A stretch of 13,731 nucleotides of DNA, taken from the NCBI GenBank assembly GCA_019322805.1, contig JAHWIC010000032.1, positions 1 to 13,731 on the forward strand, given 5' to 3'. A program made the position numbers and the translations under genes. Each line of letters opens with the position of its first letter. Within the stretch, counting starts at the first letter, position 1. The notes beneath the pieces were generated by a model. It was not told the DNA's origin. It worked only from the letters and a program-made list of their open reading frames with translations, and did not search any database. The stretch comes from Candidatus Woesearchaeota archaeon. Its GTDB lineage: Archaea > Nanobdellota > Nanobdellia > Woesearchaeales > JAHWIC01. This document shows positions 5,381-12,200 of this stretch, one piece after another.

Positions 5381-6577
5381 ATGGCTGATTACAAAACAAT
5401 AGATGAGGCTGATGTTAAAGGCAAGAAAGTTCTTGTCAGGCTTGATCTTAATGTTCCGCTGAAAGAAGGAAAGATAAAAGACGCAACCAGGATAGATGCT
5501 GCTCTGAAAACTGTAAAATATTTGATTGAGCAGGGAGCTAAAACAATTCTGATGTCTCACTTAGGAAGGCCTGAGGGTAAGGTTGTTGATGAGCTGAGCT
5601 TGAAGCCTGTTGCAGCTGCATTAAGCGAAAAGCTTGGCAAAGAAGTAAAGCTTGCTCCTGATTGTATTGGTGCTGAGGTTGAGTCTATTGTCGAAGGAAT
5701 GGCTGATAGTGACGTTGTTCTGCTGGAAAACCTTAGGTTTCATGCTGAGGAAGAAGCTAATGAAGATGGATTTGTTGAAAAGCTTGCAGGGTTAGCAGAT
5801 GTGTATATCAATGATGCTTTTGGAACAGCGCATAGGGCTCATGCATCAACAGCCGGAGTTCCACTAAAGCTTTTGGAGCAGGGCAAAGAGGCTGCAGCTG
5901 GCTACCTGATGAAGCAGGAGATTGAGATCTGGGGGGAGGTTGTTGCTTCTAGCGGAAAAAAGGTGTTGATTGTCGGCGGTGCAAAGCTGAAAGAGAAGAT
6001 GAAGGCTATCAAAAAGCTTGCAAAAAAGGTTGCTTATGTTGTTGTTGGTGGAGTTCCATACAGTGTTATACAGAAAGCTGCAGGAATGGATATAGGAAGC
6101 TCCCTTGCAGAAGAGAAAGGCAAGGATTATGCTGAAGAAGCAAAAGAGATTCTTGGAAAAAGTGGTAATCTCATTCTTGGCGAGCAGGTTATAGTTGCAA
6201 AGCCGGACACATGGGATGACCAAAAAGAAATCTCAATTAAAGACGGAGTTCCTGACGGCTATGCAATAGCTGACATAATGATTTCAGATGAAGCAAAGTC
6301 AAATATCAGGGCGTGTGACTTTGCATTAATCTTCGGCCCTTTAGGCATATTTGAGAAAGGGTTTACAAAAGGAACTGAAGAGCTTGCAAAGGCAATAAGC
6401 GCAAATCCCGGCATTAAGGTTATTGTTGGAGGAGGTGATTCTGCTCTTGCATACAAGGGTGTTCCAAATATGAAGGTTTCAACAGGCGGCGGAGCATCCA
6501 TAAGTTACCTTAAAGATGGGACACTTGATGCATTAGAAGCATTGAAAGGAAATGCAGAGCACTTTAAGCGAGAGTAA
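5381..6577 (+). CDS. pgk: Phosphoglycerate kinase
   Basis: This 398-residue protein is the normal full length. It moves a phosphate between 1,3-bisphosphoglycerate and ADP in glycolysis/gluconeogenesis, in the cytosol. N-domain substrate motifs are VRLDLNVP (19-26), R37, SHLGRPEG (59-66), ENLRF with R119, and NDAFGTAHRAHAST (144-157). C-domain nucleotide motifs are GGAKLKEK (about 199), FGPLGIFEKGFTKGT (about 327), GGGDSALA (about 361) and STGGGAS. The N-domain wording is closer to bacterial PGK than to typical euryarchaeal enzymes. Two usual C-domain strings are altered: the GGGMAYTF stretch is VVGGVPYSVI, and the Asn of WNGPMG is Phe. Both probably still fold. The end overlaps the convergent coiled-coil gene by 14 nt. 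Confidence 0.97.
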   Translation: MADYKTIDEADVKGKKVLVRLDLNVPLKEGKIKDATRIDAALKTVKYLIEQGAKTILMSHLGRPEGKVVDELSLKPVAAALSEKLGKEVKLAPDCIGAEVESIVEGMADSDVVLLENLRFHAEEEANEDGFVEKLAGLADVYINDAFGTAHRAHASTAGVPLKLLEQGKEAAAGYLMKQEIEIWGEVVASSGKKVLIVGGAKLKEKMKAIKKLAKKVAYVVVGGVPYSVIQKAAGMDIGSSLAEEKGKDYAEEAKEILGKSGNLILGEQVIVAKPDTWDDQKEISIKDGVPDGYAIADIMISDEAKSNIRACDFALIFGPLGIFEKGFTKGTEELAKAISANPGIKVIVGGGDSALAYKGVPNMKVSTGGGASISYLKDGTLDALEALKGNAEHFKRE

Positions 6578-7829
6578 GCTCAATATTCATCGCATTCTTT
6601 ATTTCTTTTTTGAATTCGTTTTTTAATTTATCAACATCAATCTTTTCCAACTCTTTCTTTGTGTAATCCATATTCCTGCTTTTAGTTTCTATACTGTGTT
6701 TTATTTTTTCCAGCTTTTCATTTAATTCTTTTATTTTGTCGTCTGCTTTGCTTGATTCTATCTGTTTATTTATTTCGCTGAGTTTGTTTTTTAATTCATT
6801 ATGTTTATTTAAGAAATTATCAAAAAAATCCTTGTTCAGTTTTTTTATCTCCTCGATTGTCTTGTCTTTCTTTTTGTCCTTTAAGTCAAGCCTGCTGTTT
6901 TCAACGCTGTCTTCGAGTTTATCCAGGATATCAATGATCTTTAATTCCCTATCCTGTTCCAAAGAAGTTACCGGATTCTGTACATAGCTTTCAATAAGTT
7001 TATCATCCTCAAAAGCAATTCTCTGGAATTTCTTTAATGCTCTTTCCAAGACTGCAAATGAATGCAATAATTGTTTTTTGTGTTCTTCTAAATCATGCAT
7101 TGTTTTGTTTTTTTCTTCTTTCAGCTTTTCATAAGCTGAGAATTCACCGCTTTTTTTGAAGTCGTCTAATTCTTTTTCTGTCCTGTTTTTTGAATCCCTT
7201 AAATCCTCGAGTGCTTTCTGCGCTTGTTCTATCCCGGAAGCATAATCTTTTTTTTGTTTTACAGCTGAGATTAGATGCTCAGCATCCTGCTTTATTTTTT
7301 CAGTCTTATCCAAACCAAAATCCTGAATGGTCTGTTTTAATCCTTTCATATGATTATCAATAGTCTTTATGTTGAGTGCAATATCCCTTGACTCATGCCC
7401 AAAGAATTCCTGCAGGATGTGGTAAGGCCTTGCAGTTGACTTTCCAAAACTCTGCAGCTCTTTTTCAAAGTTTTTGTATGAATTAAGGATATCTTCAGGA
7501 TTATCCGGCAAATCAATCCTGTCGACAAGTATATTAACCCTTTTAATATAAGCCTCGCGGTTGCCCTTCATGAACTGCTTTTCTTTTAACGTGATGTTGG
7601 GATTCCTTAATTCCGCTGATTCTAACTTTTTAAGGTTTTGTTTTGTTAAGCCTATTTCCTGCTTTATTTTGTCTTTTATTGGATTAAGTTTATCCTGTAA
7701 TTGATTGGAGATCGATTTGGTTTTATTATTAATCCAGTCTGGAAGCTCGCTTATTGACGCTGTTTCCTGTTTTGTTTCTTCTTTTGTTTCTTCCCTGAAG
7801 ATGCCTTTAATAAAGTCTAAAAATCCCAT
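6564..7829 (-). CDS. Long coiled-coil protein of unknown function
   Basis: This 421-residue, Lys/Glu-rich protein is almost wholly helical. It starts MGFLDFIKGIF, an amphipathic stretch that could touch a membrane or partner, then a Glu/Thr/Lys linker (EETKEETKQET). Long heptad-like helices follow, most evident from about residue 160 to 415. There is one small region with more mixed sequence (about 105-135, 'RPYHILQEFFGHESRDI'). It has no Cys, no transmembrane span and no Walker motif, so it is not SMC/Rad50-like. The frame stays open to 7928 (33 more residues), but that part runs into the GC-rich element and lies upstream of a TATA box centred 27 nt before ATG 7829, so ATG 7829 is the better start. 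A structural or scaffold role is a guess. Its last 14 nt overlap the end of pgk on the other strand. Confidence 0.75.
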   Translation of the reverse strand: MGFLDFIKGIFREETKEETKQETASISELPDWINNKTKSISNQLQDKLNPIKDKIKQEIGLTKQNLKKLESAELRNPNITLKEKQFMKGNREAYIKRVNILVDRIDLPDNPEDILNSYKNFEKELQSFGKSTARPYHILQEFFGHESRDIALNIKTIDNHMKGLKQTIQDFGLDKTEKIKQDAEHLISAVKQKKDYASGIEQAQKALEDLRDSKNRTEKELDDFKKSGEFSAYEKLKEEKNKTMHDLEEHKKQLLHSFAVLERALKKFQRIAFEDDKLIESYVQNPVTSLEQDRELKIIDILDKLEDSVENSRLDLKDKKKDKTIEEIKKLNKDFFDNFLNKHNELKNKLSEINKQIESSKADDKIKELNEKLEKIKHSIETKSRNMDYTKKELEKIDVDKLKNEFKKEIKNAMNIELTLA

Positions 7830-7852
7830 TTTATCAGGAAAAAGTAAAAAGG

Positions 7853-7860
7853 TTATTAAA
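7853..7860 (-). promoter_or_regulatory. TATA box for the coiled-coil gene
   Basis: The minus strand reads TTTAATAA, centred about 27 nt before ATG 7829. This predicts a leaderless transcript and decides the start codon against the upstream in-frame ATG at 7928. Confidence 0.5.
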
Positions 7861-7886
7861 GATTTGTAAATTAAGTAGATAAAGTC

Positions 7887-8044
7887 AAAAATCCAGCCAC
7901 CCACGGCGGGTCGACGGTCAAAGCTCACTACGTTCGCTTTGCCCTACTCGGCACTCCGGTGACTTGCGAGGCTCGCGAAGTGAGACTCGCTCGCCATGTC
8001 ACTGAGCCAACCCTCGCCTCGCCGACCGCCGTGGCTGGATTTTT
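7887..8044. repeat. GC-rich element with terminal inverted repeats (MITE-like or structured RNA element)
   Basis: The 158-bp island is about 65% G+C (97 of 150 bases counted by hand across 7891-8040) in a clearly AT-rich setting. Perfect 14-bp ends: AAAAATCCAGCCAC (7887-7900) and GTGGCTGGATTTTT (8031-8044). If a 4-nt CCAC insertion and a 1-nt bulge on the left are allowed, the inverted ends extend to about 22 bp. Inside are CAAAGC/GCTTTG (7919-7941) and a nested fold from GTGAC (7959-7963) with GTCAC (7999-8003) around GCGAG/CTCGC pairs. No coding frame is convincing and no transposase is present. No clear target-site duplication is seen. It starts 27 nt beyond the coiled-coil TATA box and ends 12 nt before rnp4, so it may form the 5' leader of rnp4 mRNA. 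Confidence 0.6.
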
Positions 8045-8056
8045 AGGGTAAGGCAA

Positions 8057-8386
8057 ATGAAGAAGAAGTATCTCAAAGAACTAAAGAAGCAGAAAAGCAT
8101 TGCTGGAGAAAGAATCAAGATATTATTTGAACAGGCTGAAGCAGCCTTTAACAAGGATCCAAGTCTGTCAGACAGGTATGTAGAGCTGGCCAGAAAAATC
8201 GCAATGAAGTGCAAGCTCAGGATTCCTACTGAACTAAAAAGAAGATTCTGCAGGCATTGTTACTGCTACCTTGTTCCAGGAAAGAACTGCAGGGTAAGAA
8301 CCCATGAAGGAAAGGTTGTTTATTACTGCTTTAATTGCAAAAAGCATATGAGATTTCCTTATACTAAGGAAAAGAAAAAGAGGTAA
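8057..8386 (+). CDS. rnp4: Ribonuclease P protein component 4 (Rpr2/Rpp21 family)
   Basis: This 109-residue protein is one of the archaeal RNase P proteins that help the RNA subunit trim tRNA 5' ends. It has a basic N-terminal helical half (about 1-55), then a zinc ribbon: C65-x2-C68 in 'FCRHCYCYLVPG' and C91-x2-C94 in 'YYCFNCKKHMRFPY'. Two further Cys (70, 78) lie between. Length and motif order fit the family. The tail is Lys-rich, as expected for an RNA-binding protein. No TATA box is seen between the GC-rich element and ATG 8057, so its promoter is probably inside or beyond the element. The site before the ATG (AAGG) is weak. The operator array begins 5 nt after its stop. Confidence 0.93.
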   Translation: MKKKYLKELKKQKSIAGERIKILFEQAEAAFNKDPSLSDRYVELARKIAMKCKLRIPTELKRRFCRHCYCYLVPGKNCRVRTHEGKVVYYCFNCKKHMRFPYTKEKKKR

Positions 8387-8390
8387 GTTT

Positions 8391-8698
8391 CTTATATAGT
8401 ATTGGATTCATACTTACTTATTGTGTATTTAACTTAAATAGTATGTATTAATGTCTTACATAATATGTTCTTAAATAATGTGTATAAAATACTTACATAA
8501 TATGCTAAATGAATTATTAATCTTAAATATTGTGTAATTTAAACTTATATACTGTGTTAATAAATATCTTTCTTCTCTATACTATACTTATATATTATGT
8601 ATACTAACTTAAATATTATGTAAATAGATATACTAATTTGTATACCTGTACCCTAATAAAGCGAAAAGTTTATATAATGGTTACTTACATTATATGTA
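8391..8698 (+). repeat. Array of eleven degenerate 15-bp repeats, consensus CTTANATANTRTGTA
   Basis: Copies start at 8391, 8413, 8433, 8455, 8470, 8492, 8522, 8544, 8587, 8608 and 8684, all in the same direction, each preceded by A or T. CTTA is invariant. T7, T10 and T12 are in all copies; A6, A8 and G13 are in ten of eleven. Position 11 is always a purine. The distances are 22, 20, 22, 15, 22, 30, 22, 43, 21 and 76, so most are close to a whole number of helical turns. Each unit is half-way to a dyad (TTANAT/ATGTAA); the last copy is a true one, TTACAT-TAT-ATGTAA. Except for the last copy, the array fills the otherwise gene-free stretch between rnp4 and the HTH gene. It is best explained as a multi-site operator for the next gene's HTH protein. 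Confidence 0.8.
8669..8698 (+). promoter_or_regulatory. HTH-gene promoter with an operator copy over the start site
   Basis: TTTATATAA (8669-8677) is a clear archaeal TATA box. Transcription should start near 8699, about 14 nt before ATG 8713. The eleventh repeat (8684-8698) lies exactly between box and start, where bound protein would block initiation. This points to negative autoregulation. Confidence 0.65.
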
Positions 8699-8712
8699 AT
8701 ATATCTCACAAA

Positions 8713-9270
8713 ATGGGAAAAAGGGGTATTGCTGTGGATTCGGAAAAAGATTTGAGTAAAGCTCACGCTGAATTCATCAAGAAATTTTTTGAGGGAAAGA
8801 GCAAGTCAGAACTTTTTGATCTCTTTGTCAAACACCTTCGAGAGGAACATAAATTAAATATCGAGGATATAAACAGATTGGTGGGGGAAAAAGAAAAGGA
8901 AGTGCTCCTGCCAATCTCTATCTTCGATAACAAAAAGCTTAGTGCTTTGGAAACAATTACAAAATACCTAAAGGAGAACAAGAAACTAAGCTTTCATCAG
9001 ATTGGTGTTTTGCTTAACAGGGATGAGCGGTGTATCTGGACAACCTACAATAATTCCAAAAAGAAAATGAAGGAAGGCCTTGCACTTAAGCCTTCTAAGT
9101 TTCTTATTCCTGCTGACATCTTTACCAACCGCAAGCTGAGTGTTCTTGAGAATCTTACAAAATACATGAGAGAGCCTCTTGAGCTCAGCCTGCATGAAAT
9201 TGCTCAATTATTGCACAGGGATGATAGAACAGTCTGGACTGTTTATAACAGGGCAAAACGCAAAAAATGA
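8713..9270 (+). CDS. Tandem helix-turn-helix regulator (sigma region 4-like repeats)
   Basis: This 185-residue protein has two clear tandem copies (about 65-118 and 130-184) of one unit. The shared pattern is IP..IF.N.KLS.LE..TKY..E...LS.H.I..LL.RD.R..WT.YN..K.K, which resembles a sigma-70 region 4 type HTH with a recognition helix near RD.R..WT.Y. Residues about 30-62 (LFDLFVKHLREEHKLN, IEDINRLVG) look like a third, worn copy. Basic C-terminus; no ligand domain or Cys pair. The frame is open back to TTG 8638, but the TATA box lies inside that part, so ATG 8713 is chosen; no Shine-Dalgarno site is seen. Repeated HTH units and the repeat array upstream fit each other. Its stop overlaps the start of the giant surface-protein gene (ATGA at 9267-9270), so both are made from one mRNA. 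Confidence 0.8.
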   Translation: MGKRGIAVDSEKDLSKAHAEFIKKFFEGKSKSELFDLFVKHLREEHKLNIEDINRLVGEKEKEVLLPISIFDNKKLSALETITKYLKENKKLSFHQIGVLLNRDERCIWTTYNNSKKKMKEGLALKPSKFLIPADIFTNRKLSVLENLTKYMREPLELSLHEIAQLLHRDDRTVWTVYNRAKRKK

Positions 9271-12200
9271 CTAAAACAAACTGGGTTAAAAGAACAGTGT
9301 TTGTTTTGGTAGCTTTGGCAGTCTTTGCCTGCTTAGTTAAGCTTGGCCTTTCAACAATTGTAAGATTCTCCAAACCAGAGCAGGATTTAAATCTGATTTT
9401 TGATGAAGACTCCAGCTTAATGTTGAAGTTTGAACGAGATATTAACCTAAAGGGGTTAAGAGCAAGCGGCTCTTTTGCTGGTGATGGCGCAGCAAGAATC
9501 TATATTGAAAATGACGGCAAGAAATACCTTGTTTTTGACAGCAATGAGCTAAAAGACGGAGCAGAAGAATCAGAGGCTGATGAAGTGGAATTTATAACCC
9601 AGGAAAACCTTGTTGGGTTTGCAACAAACGAATTAGCTGATGAGCAGAGCGATGATGAAAATAATACTGAGCAGGGTATTGATTTCTCTATTGATTATTC
9701 AATAAATAAGGTTGCGCCTTCAGATGATGATGATGTCGATGATTTTTATCCTGGCTATGACATAGGATATATCACAGATGATGCTGTTTGCGAAGCAAAA
9801 GGATTTGCTGAGAGTATTGATGTTGATGATGAAGAAGTAAGTTTGGATCAAAATATTATCAAATCTTTATTGAAAAAAACATTTCCTGAATCAGGCACTA
9901 TAATTGATTTCGAGGATATCTGCATTGAAACATGCAGCATTCAGGGATTTGACAAGCATTCCTATAAGCTGATATTTGAGGTTGAGGATGCTGTTATTAA
10001 AGTCGATAGTATTGAATATTCATTCAGAAGGGTATGGGAGAAAGAAGAGGTAAAGCCTGAGCTTGATGTAAGGGACAGCAAAGGGAAAACAGTTGACGCT
10101 TCTGTTATAATCAAGGACAAGGAAGGAGAAGTTATTGAAGAAGAAGCACTTGAAAAAGGATTGTATGATGTTGAGGTTGAGCTTGAGCAGGGGCCTGTAA
10201 TAAGTATTGAGATAAAGGGTGCTGATTTAGACAATGATATCTCAGAATTTGTAAAGGTTGATGATGTTCCTGAGGAAATGGTAAGAGACAGAGAGTTTGT
10301 TGAGGTTTATGCAATTGATCCCACTCAGGTTGATTTCACAGAAGCAACTGTTACTGCTGTTGCTAAAGGCCGCGGGCTGTATAAATGCAAAGACTGGAAC
10401 TTCAGTGAGCAGAGCTGCCATGGAGAATGGGCAAAGATAAAAGACCTGGCTCCTGGAGAAGAATATACATTTACACTAACGCCTGATGACCCTGGTTACG
10501 GCGAATCAGCGCTTGTTTATGCCTGCTATAAGAATGGAGTTTCGATAAGCTGTTCTGTTACTGATGAGCATATCAATGTCTCTGATGATGAGAGAGGCTA
10601 TATGAAGGTAGGTGATAATGATTTTTCTTATGTTGAATTTAGGTTTGGCAGCCTAGGTATTGACGAACTTAAGGAAATAACCAGTGGAGAGTTAACTGTA
10701 GAGTATTATAATAGCAAGGCTGCTTTCACAAACCAGAAAATAAAATGCTATGACGGCTCTGACTGGATTGAGTTTGCTGATGCGCCTGTAGATGAAACAG
10801 AGCAAGTTAAAGTTTTCAATCTTGCAGAGGATTGCTATAAACCAGCTTCAAGAGCTAATGATATAAGGGTAAGATTTGGTTACTGGCCTTACTCAAATAC
10901 CAAGGGAAGAACATACTTTGATTTTGTAAGGGTCGATGTTGAGAGTATGGATGTTGTTCCACCAACAATAAATGATGTTAATATTATTCCTTCTGCCATA
11001 GACCAAGGCCAGGCAGCAGATATAACTGCGAACATAACTGATGATACAATTGTAACAGAAGCATTGGCAAGGATCGAGATTCCTAATGGAGATATTGTTG
11101 AGTCCCTGATGGCTGAGGAAGAAGGCATCTGGCATTGTACATTTACAACAGCTGCATCTAGCCCGGGCGGAACTTACGATGTGATTTTACGGGCAAAGGA
11201 TGCTAATGATAACTGGAATGAGGATGCAAGCACCAGCTTTATAGTCAATGATGTGTTGAATCCGATAATTGAAAACGCATTTACCGCAGGCATTTATGAT
11301 ATTGGAAGTATTGTCGGGATTACTGTAAATACAACAGATGAAACAGGCATTGGCAGCGTAATTGCAGATATTACATTGAACTCAAGCAATGAGATCGTTG
11401 AGCTTGTATTGCAGGAAGACAACGTCACTTATGCTGGTTATTTTGACAGCACATCAGAATTAGGAATTTATGAAACTGAGGTAATTGTCAAGGATACAAG
11501 CAGCAATGAGAACAGCTCAATTATATATTTTGAGATTATGGATTTATCTGCACCAGAATATTCCACAATAGTAACCCTGCCAAGCTCAAATGTAACGTAC
11601 GCGCCAGACAGATCTTATCATTTCAATGTCAGATGGGAGGACATGTATGCTGTTGATACTGTGTTGATTGAGCACGACTTTACAGGCTCTTTGCAAAACT
11701 ATTCAACAAACATTTCAGAGTCAGTGTATTACTATGAGTATGTTGGCTTAGGTGCTGGCAGTTATTTATGGAGGATGTATGCAAATGATTCATTTGGAAA
11801 CAGAAACGAGATGGAATTTCAGAGTTTTTTTGTAAGAAAAGCAGCCCCAACATGCGGTTTAAGCTTTACAGCAATACCGCCTCAGACATATGGAACTGCA
11901 ATTAATGTAAGCTGCAGCTGCACAAATCCAGAAGCAAGTGCAGTGCTGTACAGGGATGAGGCAGATGTAACCTCTGAGAATGATCAGGCAGTTAGTTTAG
12001 GCGCTGGCAATCATTCTTACAACTGCGTTGTTGATGGGACACAGAATTATCTCTCTGCTGATAATTCATTTGTATACACAATAAACAAAGCAGGTTCTGA
12101 GGCTGCCATATTGCTTAACGGCCAGGATGATGATATTACTATAAATCAAACAGAGTCAGTGATAATTAATGCCGGGTTAGTTGAGCCAAGCGCAGGGATA

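Noticed and set aside
7830..7928. N-terminal extension of the coiled-coil protein by 33 residues
   Set aside because: The extra codons run through the GC-rich element and the predicted TATA box; their composition is unlike the rest of the protein.
7887..8044. tRNA or RNase P RNA gene
   Set aside because: GC-rich and foldable, and next to an RNase P protein gene, but no tRNA cloverleaf (no T-loop or anticodon arm) and no RNase P RNA core string such as GAGGAAAGTC is present on either strand. It is also too short.
8391..8698. CRISPR array
   Set aside because: The repeats are only 15 bp, degenerate, and separated by 0-61 nt of AT-rich sequence. CRISPR repeats are longer and nearly identical with even spacers, and no cas gene is near.
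8638..8712. N-terminal extension of the HTH protein from TTG 8638
   Set aside because: The TATA box and the last operator copy lie inside these codons, so they should not be transcribed as coding sequence.
9720..9750. GAT-rich stretch as a microsatellite or phase-variable tract
   Set aside because: It codes an acidic run (SDDDDVDD) with only four GAT codons in a row; too short and too mixed to claim slippage.
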